Assembly: GCF_000621725.1 (NCBI RefSeq)
Contig: NZ_KK211334.1
Location: 17,574-81,573, forward strand
Source: Xylanibacter brevis ATCC 19188
GTDB lineage: Bacteria; Bacteroidota; Bacteroidia; Bacteroidales; Bacteroidaceae
DNA length: 64,000 nucleotides
Reading direction: 5' to 3'
In this document: positions 47,980 through 56,288 of the stretch, piece by piece
Numbering within the stretch: the stretch's first letter is position 1
How the letters are laid out: each line of letters starts with the position of its first letter
Notes under the pieces: generated by a model
Seen by the model: the letters and a program-made list of their open reading frames with translations, nothing else
Database searches by the model: none
What the model was told of the DNA's origin: nothing
Translations under genes and position numbers: made by a program

Positions 47980-48587
47980 TTGTTGTTGTTATACAGCACG
48001 GGGTTGGTGCTGGGATCGTTGTACATCTTCATCTGTCGGTACACCTTCATATATTTGCGTCCGGCCTCGATGTCCTCCAGCAGCTGGTCGATGGCAGTCG
48101 AGAGATCCACCTGCTGTTCCAGCAGCACGTTCAGTTTGGCCTGACAGCGCTGGCGGTGTTCTTCGTCGGCATCCTCGCGTTCCACCTGTTCCTCCATGTG
48201 GTATATCTTCAGTGCCAGTATCGACAGACGGTCCACGGCCCAAGCAGGGCTCTCGGTGTTCAGTCGGGCGTCTGGCAGGGGCTTCACGTCGCTGTAGATG
48301 TGACGGAAGTAAGAGTCGATGTTCTCCACCAGGTCAGTACGGTCTTGGTTAGAGTGGTCTATACGGCGCTTCAGCGACAGAGCCTCGTTGGGGTCAATGT
48401 GTGGGTCGCGTATGATGTCCTCATAGTGCCACTGTACGGTGTCTATCCAGCATTTCAGATAGAGGTTATACTCTATTGACTCGCGCTCATAAGGGTTTCT
48501 CATGGGCGTGTCCACGTTGTCTGTCAAGTGATAGTCGCGTATCGCCTGTTGGAAGATCTGATTAGCTTGTTCAGTAAATGTCATCAC
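47976..48587 (-). CDS. DUF4254 domain protein
   Basis: A 203-residue, strongly alpha-helical, charged protein without a signal peptide. Features are WIDTVQWHYEDIIRDPHIDPNEALSLKRRIDHSNQDRTDLVE, the helix SPAWAVDRLSILALKIYHMEE, and a C-terminal coiled coil. It fits the DUF4254 family, which is usually encoded directly before a GT9 glycosyltransferase as here (4-nt overlap), suggesting a role in LPS core synthesis. Molecular function is unknown. The second codon is also ATG and could be the start. Confidence 0.85.
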   Translation of the reverse strand: MMTFTEQANQIFQQAIRDYHLTDNVDTPMRNPYERESIEYNLYLKCWIDTVQWHYEDIIRDPHIDPNEALSLKRRIDHSNQDRTDLVENIDSYFRHIYSDVKPLPDARLNTESPAWAVDRLSILALKIYHMEEQVEREDADEEHRQRCQAKLNVLLEQQVDLSTAIDQLLEDIEAGRKYMKVYRQMKMYNDPSTNPVLYNNNK

Positions 48588-48687
48588 TAACTTTTTTTTA
48601 TAGTATTATTTCAAACTGCAAACTTACAAAAACTTTCTGACACTACCAATTATTTTCTTTTTTATTTTCAATTATTGCCGTGTTTCG

Positions 48688-50898
48688 TCAGAACTCAAAG
48701 CCCAGGTTCAAGTAGAAATAGAGCTGACGGGTGTGGTTGCTATAGCCCATGGTGGCGCCGGCCGGTCCCAGCAGTGTGCGGTAGTAGTAGGCCAGCTGTG
48801 TGCCCAGCAGTGTCTGTCGGTCCAGCAGGTCTTTCAGTTGGTGAGCCTGTTGTCCGCCGCCAATGCGCAGCATCACATAGTGGTTGCTGCCTATGCGCTG
48901 TTGCGCCTGCAGTTGGGCGGCCACAAACTGATTGTCCACATACTCCATGTTGCCTATGCCGGCAAAGGGCATCTGCTGTTCCAGGTAGTGGCCAAACCAC
49001 TCGCCACCGATGGTGTTGCCCAGCACCAGCGGCACGTTGGTGCCCAGCAGGATGCGTCCGTAGAGCATGGGTTGCAGGGTGAAGCGGCTGCCCATGGTGA
49101 ACGAGATGCGCCAGTTGGCGTTCACGTCGCTGACGCCCGGCTTATTGTTCAGCTTGGCAAAGTTGTCGGTCAGGTAGGCATATTCAGCCTTGAAGCGAGC
49201 GCCGCGGGTGGGGAAGTACCAGTTGTCCTCGCTGTTGTAGTCCAGCTGTGCGCGGTAGCTATAGAAGTGTTCGTTCTTCAGTGCTATCAGTGTCGATGAC
49301 TCCGATCCCAGTTTGTTGCGGTAGTGCATATAGTCCCACCTCACGCCCATCTTCAGGTTGAAGTGGCGCAGGTTGAGGTTGATGGGTGTCAGCTCCGCTT
49401 GGAACTGGTTGTACAGGATGTTATAGTCGCGGTCGCCCTCCGAGTAGATGTCAATATCGTTGCGATAGTAGGTGCAGCGCAGGGTGGGGCGCGTGAAGTT
49501 CAGCGGGTGGATGGTCAGTTCGCCGCGCGCCATCAGTCGTTTGCCCAGCCTCAGTGTGAAGTCCGTGTTCATTGGTATGGCAGTTTTCATCGGCACGTCC
49601 AGTCCCAGTTGTACGGCAGCATACTCCTCCGTGTCGTATCGGGCACCGGCATGGAAGCGGCTGCGCTTGCGCTGTCCGGCCACGATGCGCAGCACCTGTC
49701 CCTCCTTGGTAGGCTCCAGCTGGCATTCGGCCGTCTGGTAGAACAGGTCCACGCGCACCGACGTGGTGATCTGCTGTTCCAGTGTGGCGTTGATGCTGTC
49801 CAGCTTGTCCAGGTGGAACTTCTGTCTGAGGAAGCGCTCGTCCTGGGGTGTCATATCCACAAACACACAACTGTCTATCTTCTGCTTCATGGTCATCACC
49901 TTCGGATTCAGTGGGTGCAGGATGGTAGGCTTGAACGAGTTGCTGATGCCAATACGCTTTTTCAAGGCGATGATCTCGTCCCAGTGGCGCATGGCTTCAT
50001 CCTCGCCGCGGCGTATCAGCGTGTCGATGGCCGTGGCCGAGAAGCTGGCGGCGGTATAGCCGTCGGGATCCACATAGAGGTAGAGATCGGTGGCCTCCTT
50101 GTTCTCGTCGAACTTGTTCTTACAGTTCATGTTCACAATCTGGTTCACCACGCTCATCGTGCCCCACACGTCGTCATAGCCCATGGGGTGGTCGTTCACC
50201 GAGACGCCTATCACGATGTCGGCTCCCATCTCGCGGGCAATATCCACGGGGAAGTTGTTGCGCAGTCCGCCGTCCACCAGCACCTTGCCGTCCAGTCTCA
50301 CGGGCGAGAACACGGCCGGTATGGCCATCGAGGCGCGCATGGCCTGTGGCAGTCGGCCACTGTGGAAGTCATACTCCTCGTAGTTGATAATGTTGGTAGC
50401 CACGCAGGCAAACGGTATGGGCAGGTCGCGCGAGAAGTTGAGCGAGTCGGTGTATCCCACGCAGAGCTTGTTAAACAGTTCCGAGATGTTCTTGCCGGTG
50501 ATCAGTCCGCCCGCCAGTTTGTTGCGCTTCGTCTTTGTGACGTTGGTCGAGATGAAATAAGTGTTCTGCTTCTTGCGGTCGCTCAGACTCTGGTTTTTCA
50601 GGTTCTCGCGGTCGGTGATCACATAGCTCCAGTCCTGGTTGCGCACCAGCGAGTCCAGCGAGTGGGCGTTGTAGCCGATGGCATACAGTCCGCCCACGAT
50701 GCTGCCCATCGATGTGCCGGTGATGATGTCAACGGGTATGCCAGCCTTTTCCAGCACCTTCAGCACACCGATGTGTGCCACGCCTTTGGCGCCGCCGCCA
50801 CTCAGCACCACGGCCACTTTCTTCCGTCGTGCCTGCTGTTCAGCACCGATGGTGCTTATGGTCAGTATGCAGGCAAGTAGTAATATGAATCTTTTCAT
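48688..50898 (-). CDS. Patatin-like phospholipase with C-terminal outer-membrane beta-barrel
   Basis: A 736-residue protein with a signal peptide (MKRFILLLACILTISTIGAE). The patatin domain spans about 27-330, with glycine loop SGGGAKG, nucleophile Ser63 in GTSMG, and the catalytic Asp in VLVDGGLRNNFP. After a POTRA-like linker the C-terminal half is made of amphipathic strands (FTLRLGKRLMARGELTIHPL, FKAEYAYLTDNFAKL) and ends YFYLNLGFEF with a terminal Phe, as in barrel proteins. This is the PlpD-like (type Vd) arrangement in which the lipase is displayed by its own barrel. It lies 16 nt after the OmpA-sized protein gene on the same strand. Confidence 0.88.
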   Translation of the reverse strand: MKRFILLLACILTISTIGAEQQARRKKVAVVLSGGGAKGVAHIGVLKVLEKAGIPVDIITGTSMGSIVGGLYAIGYNAHSLDSLVRNQDWSYVITDRENLKNQSLSDRKKQNTYFISTNVTKTKRNKLAGGLITGKNISELFNKLCVGYTDSLNFSRDLPIPFACVATNIINYEEYDFHSGRLPQAMRASMAIPAVFSPVRLDGKVLVDGGLRNNFPVDIAREMGADIVIGVSVNDHPMGYDDVWGTMSVVNQIVNMNCKNKFDENKEATDLYLYVDPDGYTAASFSATAIDTLIRRGEDEAMRHWDEIIALKKRIGISNSFKPTILHPLNPKVMTMKQKIDSCVFVDMTPQDERFLRQKFHLDKLDSINATLEQQITTSVRVDLFYQTAECQLEPTKEGQVLRIVAGQRKRSRFHAGARYDTEEYAAVQLGLDVPMKTAIPMNTDFTLRLGKRLMARGELTIHPLNFTRPTLRCTYYRNDIDIYSEGDRDYNILYNQFQAELTPINLNLRHFNLKMGVRWDYMHYRNKLGSESSTLIALKNEHFYSYRAQLDYNSEDNWYFPTRGARFKAEYAYLTDNFAKLNNKPGVSDVNANWRISFTMGSRFTLQPMLYGRILLGTNVPLVLGNTIGGEWFGHYLEQQMPFAGIGNMEYVDNQFVAAQLQAQQRIGSNHYVMLRIGGGQQAHQLKDLLDRQTLLGTQLAYYYRTLLGPAGATMGYSNHTRQLYFYLNLGFEF

Positions 50899-50914
50899 CT
50901 GCGTGATGTTTTTG

Positions 50915-51595
50915 TTATAGTGTTTGTAGTTTGATACCCAGCGAAAGCCCGATGATGTCTTTCAGCTTGACGCTGCTGTCCTGGAACATGGCGCGTATGT
51001 AAAGGTCGCAGGTGCTCACCTCGTAGAACAGCGATACGCGGCTGTGTCTGACGCGCAACTTCTCGGGTATGTTCATCGTGATGCGCTGTCCCAGTGCCAC
51101 GTTCAGTCGGAACTTCGTCGACATAAACTCATAGTATTTGTCGGGGTAGCGGTTGGGCTGGTTCTTCCAGAACTCGTCGCCATAAACGGTGTTGATGTAG
51201 AGACTGGCTGTCAGCGGTTCCACGCTCAGCAGCTTCTGTTTGTTGAAGTCCGCGCGTGGTGTGATGCTCCAGGGGATATAGTTCTCCTTCAGCGTCATGG
51301 TCATCTTGGTGCGTGTGGACTGGTGTTTGGGTATGAATCCCACCATGAGGTCGGTCTCCCACTGTCGGCGGCTGCCGTAGTTCCATCCCAGTCCGGCCGA
51401 CAGCAGTCCCATGTTGCCAGCGTTCTGGATGACAAACTGTGTGGGGATGAGTCCCGCCCAGTGTTTTCTATAGCGGCGTATGCGCATGTCGTATTTACTC
51501 TCGTGTGACTGTTGCACAAAGATGCTGTCGCCTGCGGTTATCTGCAGTGAGCATAGCAGCAGGAGGAGGCTAGTAATCAATCTGCTCTGTTTCAT
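50915..51595 (-). CDS. Putative outer-membrane or periplasmic beta-rich protein, unknown family
   Basis: A 226-residue protein starting MKQSRLITSLLLLLCSLQITAGD, a Sec signal peptide. An upstream in-frame start (51670) lies inside the neighbouring gene and would bury the signal peptide. The mature protein has alternating strands (MGLLSAGLGWNYGSRRQWETDLMVGFIPKH, RVSLFYEVSTCDLYIRAMF) consistent with a small beta-barrel. No family is recognised. Its start lies within the last 26 nt of the metallophosphoesterase gene and the patatin-barrel gene follows 16 nt later, so the three are probably one operon. Confidence 0.65.
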   Translation of the reverse strand: MKQSRLITSLLLLLCSLQITAGDSIFVQQSHESKYDMRIRRYRKHWAGLIPTQFVIQNAGNMGLLSAGLGWNYGSRRQWETDLMVGFIPKHQSTRTKMTMTLKENYIPWSITPRADFNKQKLLSVEPLTASLYINTVYGDEFWKNQPNRYPDKYYEFMSTKFRLNVALGQRITMNIPEKLRVRHSRVSLFYEVSTCDLYIRAMFQDSSVKLKDIIGLSLGIKLQTL

Positions 51596-52370
51596 AACCG
51601 TCTGCTGTGAAAGTGAATATTCTGTAGTTGCGACCCTCGGCACTGTCAATGCCGTAGAACAGCAGGCCATCGTTGTAGATGTCCTTAACCTCGTTGCGAT
51701 GCACGTGGCCGTAAACGCAGCATATCAACCCCGGGAAGAAGTCCAGGTAGCGCCTGAAGGCCTTGACCACGTTGTCGGGAAACTGGTCGCTGTAGGGTGG
51801 GGCATGCATGATGATGATGGTCCTGTCGAAGCGGTCTGCATCCTTCACCATTTCCTCTTCCATGAAGTTGAAGTCGGGCACGGCAGCCATGTAGTTATAC
51901 TCCGTGGCGTTGGTGTTGATGCATACAAACTTGATGCGGTTGGCTATAAATGAGAAGTTCTTCTCGCCATAGATCACGTCGTAGGCCTGGTCGCCCGTGC
52001 CCAGAAAGTCGTGGTTGCCGATGAGCGTCACAAACGGGTGGTTCAGCATGCAGAGTATGTCTCTCGACCACTCAAACTCCTTGTTGGTGCCCGTGTCTGT
52101 CAGGTCGCCGCAGTGCACCACGAAGTCCACGTCCGTGCGCTTGTTCAGGTCGCTGATCTCGTCGCGAAAGTCCGATTGCCAGAGGTGGTTGTCGCTGATA
52201 AAAGCCACGCGCAGCGGGTTCTTGTTGGCAAATGCCTCTTCTATGATAGCCATGTTCTTGGCGTTGAGGTTCTTCTCGCCTTTGATATTCACATCGTAGG
52301 GATGTGTCTGAAACACGTCATCGCAGGAAAGGTAAAGCAGGATGCTCAGTCCTATGAATAATTTTCTCAT
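51570..52370 (-). CDS. Metallophosphoesterase lipoprotein
   Basis: A 266-residue calcineurin-like phosphoesterase. The signal MRKLFIGLSILLYLSC has a lipobox. The metal motifs are in order: FISDNH, HCGDLTD, IGNHD, MHAPP, and YGHVH. The fold is complete, so it should be an active phosphohydrolase anchored in the envelope; the substrate is unknown. It is the first gene of the three-gene run with the beta-rich protein and the patatin-barrel protein, which suggests a shared lipid or envelope role. Confidence 0.9.
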   Translation of the reverse strand: MRKLFIGLSILLYLSCDDVFQTHPYDVNIKGEKNLNAKNMAIIEEAFANKNPLRVAFISDNHLWQSDFRDEISDLNKRTDVDFVVHCGDLTDTGTNKEFEWSRDILCMLNHPFVTLIGNHDFLGTGDQAYDVIYGEKNFSFIANRIKFVCINTNATEYNYMAAVPDFNFMEEEMVKDADRFDRTIIIMHAPPYSDQFPDNVVKAFRRYLDFFPGLICCVYGHVHRNEVKDIYNDGLLFYGIDSAEGRNYRIFTFTADGYETEQIDY

Positions 52371-52456
52371 GCTTTTCGTTTTTTCTCATTATTGATTTTC
52401 CTGTTGGCAAAAATATAAATAATCCTTGAAATAATAAAAAAAACAGAACATTTTTT

Positions 52457-52825
52457 TCAGTTTTTCTCTATTTGTTGCCACAGCGGGTGTGGATTGTTGT
52501 CCAGCAAAAACAAGTAGCGATCCATGTAGGGACGGTTGCGGAAGCCCTGTCGCTGGCGGCCCTGCGCAGCATATTTATAAGGGTTGCGCGGCATGCGCAC
52601 GTGCAGCACCTCGCAGGCACTCTGCACGATGGCCGTGAACGACATGTATTGTCCCTCGTCGTTGGTCAGCGTGTTGGTCAGGAAGGCAATGTGCAGTGCC
52701 TCCATCAGGTCCACGGTCGAACCCTTCCAGTGCAGTTGTTCGTCTTGACTGTGATTTCTCAGAATTTGTGCCACCTCTGAAGCCAGGTGGAGCCGCGCCT
52801 CGCGGCCGGTGAAGGTTTGATTCAT
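52457..52825 (-). CDS. RteC-like DNA-binding protein (tentative)
   Basis: A 122-residue soluble protein. The stretch LHWKGSTVDLMEALHIAFLTN followed by FTAIVQSACEVLHVRMPRNPYKYAAQGRQRQGFRNRPYMDRYL resembles the C-terminal winged-helix region of RteC-type regulators of Bacteroides elements. In those, a W-x-G-x-x-x-D-L-x-E helix precedes the same kind of helix pair. The match is by eye only. It is transcribed singly between the HU-like gene and the metallophosphoesterase operon. Confidence 0.5.
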   Translation of the reverse strand: MNQTFTGREARLHLASEVAQILRNHSQDEQLHWKGSTVDLMEALHIAFLTNTLTNDEGQYMSFTAIVQSACEVLHVRMPRNPYKYAAQGRQRQGFRNRPYMDRYLFLLDNNPHPLWQQIEKN

Positions 52826-52939
52826 TGTTTTAATATCATTGATTGTTATAACGGCGGCAAAAGTAGAATCTTAGAGTGCAATATATGTTCAATCGAGCCA
52901 GTAAATGTGTTAAAAACCGCAGAATTTAAAATCATTTAA

Positions 52940-53365
52940 CTACTCCGGTTTCCGGTAGTGAGGCATCTCCACGAGGCGGGTGCCGTCGGTCAGTGCGTGT
53001 TTCATCACGCCGTTGCGCGTGCGGTAGGTGTCGGGTCGAAACACCACGTGCACGTCCACCACGTCGCGGTCGGTGCGGAAGTCCTTGGGGCGGTCGCACC
53101 CGCGACTGCTGATGCCCAGCATAAAGGTGCCGATGCCCTCCAGATGCACCTTGCGTCCGCTCTGCAGTTCGGTGGTCATGGTCTCGGCCAGTTCGCTCAG
53201 CACGGCCAGGATGTCCGAGCGCTTCACCGTGCTGTTGCACTGCATCTGCTCCGACAGTTCGCGGATGCCCACCGTCTCGGTGTGAACAGCGCGGGCAAAC
53301 CACTTCTTGTAGGCCTTAGGTTTGGTGTTATCATTGTTTTGCCTGAATTTGTAAAATAGTGCCAT
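52940..53365 (-). CDS. HU-related DNA-binding protein
   Basis: A 141-residue protein of the Bacteroidetes HU-like family. It has the helical dimer part with VGIRELSEQMQCNSTVKRSDILAVLSELAETMTTELQSGRKVHLEGIGTFML, matching the HU body (GxxVxLxxxGxF). A beta-arm region and extra C-terminal tail follow (VHVVFRPDTYRTRNGVMKH). It probably bends or coats DNA. The start MALFYKFRQN is typical of this subfamily. A candidate -7 box TAACTTTG lies at 53447-53440. Array B begins about 140 nt upstream of its start. Confidence 0.85.
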   Translation of the reverse strand: MALFYKFRQNNDNTKPKAYKKWFARAVHTETVGIRELSEQMQCNSTVKRSDILAVLSELAETMTTELQSGRKVHLEGIGTFMLGISSRGCDRPKDFRTDRDVVDVHVVFRPDTYRTRNGVMKHALTDGTRLVEMPHYRKPE

Positions 53366-53506
53366 AATTGTGTTTTTAATGGTTATAAATAGTCGTTCTC
53401 TGTATGTATGGCGATCTTGTCGCTTTAATTTTCCAGTTGCAAAGTTACGCTTTTCGCATCTAATAGTAAAACTTTAACCGGGTAGAATGGTGGGTATATA
53501 AAGCTC

Positions 53507-53695
53507 ATAGTTTAACTCTTGCATCATTTCTAGAGTCTAGAAACGCCCTTTCTAGAGTCTAGAATGACCCTTTCTAAAGTCTACATCGACAGATTCTAGA
53601 GTCTAGAATTGATGTTTCTAGACTCTAGATCGACACCAAAAGTGCCACTATTGCGAGTCAAAAGTGCCACTCTTGCTGCATCATAGTGCCACTCT
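53507..53695. repeat. Phased palindrome array B: nine 13-nt odd palindromes at an exact 22-nt period
   Basis: Units start every 22 nt from 53507 to 53683: one ATAGTT-T-AACTCT, five of the TCTAGA-S-TCTAGA type (53529, 53551, 53573 degenerate, 53595, 53617), and three of the AAAGTG-C-CACTTT type (53639, 53661, 53683). The 9-nt spacers differ from those of array A. Weaker in-phase stretches at 53463 and 53441 reach the HU gene promoter. Read toward the HU-like gene the order is AAAGTG block then five TCTAGA units, the same order as array A read toward dtd. The rest of the 53366-53794 gap holds the two divergent promoters. Confidence 0.9.
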
Positions 53696-53741
53696 TGCGC
53701 ACCGAAACAGCCCTCATCAACAATTTAAAAACACGATATTA

Positions 53742-53773
53742 TTTGTTCGTATCACCAATAAAGCGTAACTTTG
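53742..53773 (+). promoter_or_regulatory. Promoter of the EamA transporter gene
   Basis: TTTG (53742-53745), exactly 20 nt, then TAACTTTG (53766-53773), with the ATG 21 nt further at 53795. Confidence 0.75.
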
Positions 53774-53794
53774 CACACCAAATAATATAGCATT

Positions 53795-54691
53795 ATGAAC
53801 AAACTAGTTTATCATTTCACAGCCTTCCTCGTGGTAGCCATTTGGGGCACCACGTTCATATACACCAAACTGCTACTCATGGCCGGACTCACGGCAGCCC
53901 AGATCTTCACGCTGCGCTTCATCATAGCCTACGTGCTGCTGCTGGCCTATGCCATGACGCGCCGCTCGTTCCGCTGGTTTGCCGCCTCGTGGCGCGACGA
54001 GTTGCTCATGGCCCTGCTCGGTCTCAGTGGTGGCACCCTCTACTTCCTCACCGAGAACACCTCCATGGTCTATACCACCACCACCAATACCTCGCTCATC
54101 GTCTGCCTCAGTCCGCTGTTTGCCACCGGTCTTATCAGCCTGTTCTATCGCTCCCAGCGTCTGCACGGCATCCAGATCGTAGGCACCCTGATGGCCGCCC
54201 TTGGCGTCGTCGTCGTGGTGCTCAATGGCCATTTCGTGCTCCACCTCTCGCCTTTGGGCGATGCCCTTGCCCTGGGCGCCTGCCTCTGCTGGGCCTTCTA
54301 TTCGCTGCTCATGATACCCGCCACCCATCACTACCGCACCCTCTTCATCACCCGCAAGGTGTTCTTCTACGGCCTCGTGTTCATGGTGCCCTATTTCATC
54401 ATGCGCCCCGAAGAGGTGTGGATCTTCACCCCCCGCGTGCTTCACGTGTTCACCCCCCAGATGGTGCTCAACCTGCTGTTCCTGGGCTGCGTGGCCTCCA
54501 TGATCTGCTTCATCGCGTGGAACTGGGCCCTGAAGAAGCTTGGTGCCGTCGTGGCCACCAACTATGTCTATTTCAACCCCGTCACCACCGTCCTCTTCGC
54601 CTGGCTCATGCTCTCCGAGCGCATCACCCTCTACTTCCTCATCGGCACGATGCTCATCCTCACCGGCATGTTCTTTAGTAACAAGAGGTAG
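53795..54691 (+). CDS. EamA/DMT family transporter
   Basis: A 298-residue membrane protein with ten helices in two EamA repeats. The first contains VAIWGTTFIYTKLLL, FTLRFIIAYVLLL and the ENTSMVYTTTTNTSLIVCLSPLFATGLISL segment. The second contains LGDALALGACLCWAFYSLLM, VASMICFIAWNWALKKLGAVVATNYVYFNPVTTVLFAWLMLSE and a final helix. It probably exports metabolites or amino acids; the substrate is unknown. It ends 4 nt from the stop of the convergent GH32 gene. Confidence 0.93.
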   Translation: MNKLVYHFTAFLVVAIWGTTFIYTKLLLMAGLTAAQIFTLRFIIAYVLLLAYAMTRRSFRWFAASWRDELLMALLGLSGGTLYFLTENTSMVYTTTTNTSLIVCLSPLFATGLISLFYRSQRLHGIQIVGTLMAALGVVVVVLNGHFVLHLSPLGDALALGACLCWAFYSLLMIPATHHYRTLFITRKVFFYGLVFMVPYFIMRPEEVWIFTPRVLHVFTPQMVLNLLFLGCVASMICFIAWNWALKKLGAVVATNYVYFNPVTTVLFAWLMLSERITLYFLIGTMLILTGMFFSNKR

Positions 54692-54695
54692 CTTT

Positions 54696-56282
54696 TCAAT
54701 CCTTCTTCCACACCCTGTTTAGGTTTCTGATTTTCGACTTAGCCTTCTGTCCGCTTACCATCAGTTGGTCATAGATGAAGTCAGGGAACACCAGTGTTGA
54801 CATGATGACCGAGCCATCGTCGGTAGTCACCTCAATATTCGACTGATCTACATACAGGCAGAGTGTCACCTCTTCCTTGTTTGAGAAGATAGATGAGCGC
54901 ATGTCGGGGATGGCGAAGTTGGGATGGAAGCCCGTGTTTCCTGTCTTGGCACCACGGTTGATGACAAGTTCCCTCGTTGCCGCCAGATATTTCACGGTGT
55001 AGGCCTGTTCCACGCTGTTAGACAGCTTTATCTCGCAGTCAGCACTCGTGTCTATCGTTACATTTACCTGATAGGCATCGAGCGATGGTTTTGTGCCATT
55101 CATACCCATAGGAAGTGCCCCAAGCAAGGATGATATAGAGGCTGTCTGCCCCTTCACCGAGTGCCAGTCATCGGCGATGCCTTCAATCTCGCTGACGATG
55201 GTGGTCTTCAGCAGTGGCTGTCCATCGTATTCCTCCAGCACCATTTCGCGAGGCAGCGTCATGCAGCAGCGCCAAGGTGACACCGGATAACCGCCATACG
55301 CCTGGTTGTTCATCCAGCCGATGCACACCGTTCTATCGCCCGTATTGCTCCAAGTCACGCTGGCATAGTCGTCCATGCCGTGGTCTTCCCAGAGGGGGTA
55401 GTTATAGTGGTCAGCTATGAAGCGTTTGCCGTTGAAATCACCCACAAAGTACATGGTGCCCGAGCCAAGGACAGGGCCGCCGCCGCTGATGTTCACCGTG
55501 AGCACCCATTTGCGTTCGCCTTTGTACTGCATGGGAAACAGGTCGGTACATTCCCATATACCATCGTTGCATTTTGGATATGCGCTGGCATTGAAGGTGC
55601 TGCAGATGCTCCATTCCCTGAGGTTGGCCGATTTCCATATCTGCGCGGTGTGCTCTCCGCCCAGCGCGAAGACGCAGTACCACATGCTGGTCACGTCGTC
55701 CCACACCACTTTGGGGTCGCGATAGTCGCCATGGGTGGTGTTTTTGATGACAGGGTTACCTTCATACTTAGTGAAAGTCATGCCCCCATCGGTGCTGTAG
55801 GCGATACACTGCTGTTCGTGAGCACCATGCGCGGTGTACATCGCCACGATGGCATTCTCGCCAAAGCCGGCGGTATTGTTTTTGTCGAGCACGGCCGATC
55901 CTGAATAGATATAGCCCAGCTCGTCGGGTTCGAGCACCACGGGCTGTTCTTTCCAGTGAAACAGGTCGGTAGAGGTGGCGTGGCCCCACGAGATGTTACC
56001 CCAGTCGTGTCCGTAGGGGTTGTATTGGTAGTAAAGATGCCAAATGCCGTTGGCATACACCATGCCGTTGGGGTCGTTGATCCAGTTCTTTTCTGGTGTG
56101 AAGTGTATCTGTGGACGGTTTTTCTCCCTGTACCATCCGTTGTCAATGGTGGGAATGTTTTGTTCCACGTTCACTGATGTTCCGCTCACGAATGCGCGCT
56201 CTTGTAGTATCACATTCGGATCTTCTGTCTTGCAGGCCACTGCGATGAGAGCCATTGCTGCTATTATTATATTCATTTTCAT
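54696..56282 (-). CDS. GH32 family glycoside hydrolase lipoprotein (levanase/inulinase/invertase type)
   Basis: A 528-residue enzyme with lipoprotein signal MKMNIIIAAMALIAVAC. All three GH32 signatures are present: nucleophile Asp70 in NWINDPNG, transition-state stabiliser Asp189 in YRDPKV, and acid/base Glu244 in WECTDLF. A C-terminal beta-sandwich follows (LCLYVDQSNIEVTTDDGSVIMST). It hydrolyses beta-fructosyl linkages, probably at the cell surface. Exo versus endo action and levan versus inulin cannot be told from sequence. It lies 6 nt after the DUF4960 gene and is co-transcribed. Confidence 0.95.
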   Translation of the reverse strand: MKMNIIIAAMALIAVACKTEDPNVILQERAFVSGTSVNVEQNIPTIDNGWYREKNRPQIHFTPEKNWINDPNGMVYANGIWHLYYQYNPYGHDWGNISWGHATSTDLFHWKEQPVVLEPDELGYIYSGSAVLDKNNTAGFGENAIVAMYTAHGAHEQQCIAYSTDGGMTFTKYEGNPVIKNTTHGDYRDPKVVWDDVTSMWYCVFALGGEHTAQIWKSANLREWSICSTFNASAYPKCNDGIWECTDLFPMQYKGERKWVLTVNISGGGPVLGSGTMYFVGDFNGKRFIADHYNYPLWEDHGMDDYASVTWSNTGDRTVCIGWMNNQAYGGYPVSPWRCCMTLPREMVLEEYDGQPLLKTTIVSEIEGIADDWHSVKGQTASISSLLGALPMGMNGTKPSLDAYQVNVTIDTSADCEIKLSNSVEQAYTVKYLAATRELVINRGAKTGNTGFHPNFAIPDMRSSIFSNKEEVTLCLYVDQSNIEVTTDDGSVIMSTLVFPDFIYDQLMVSGQKAKSKIRNLNRVWKKD

Positions 56283-56288
56283 AAGGAT

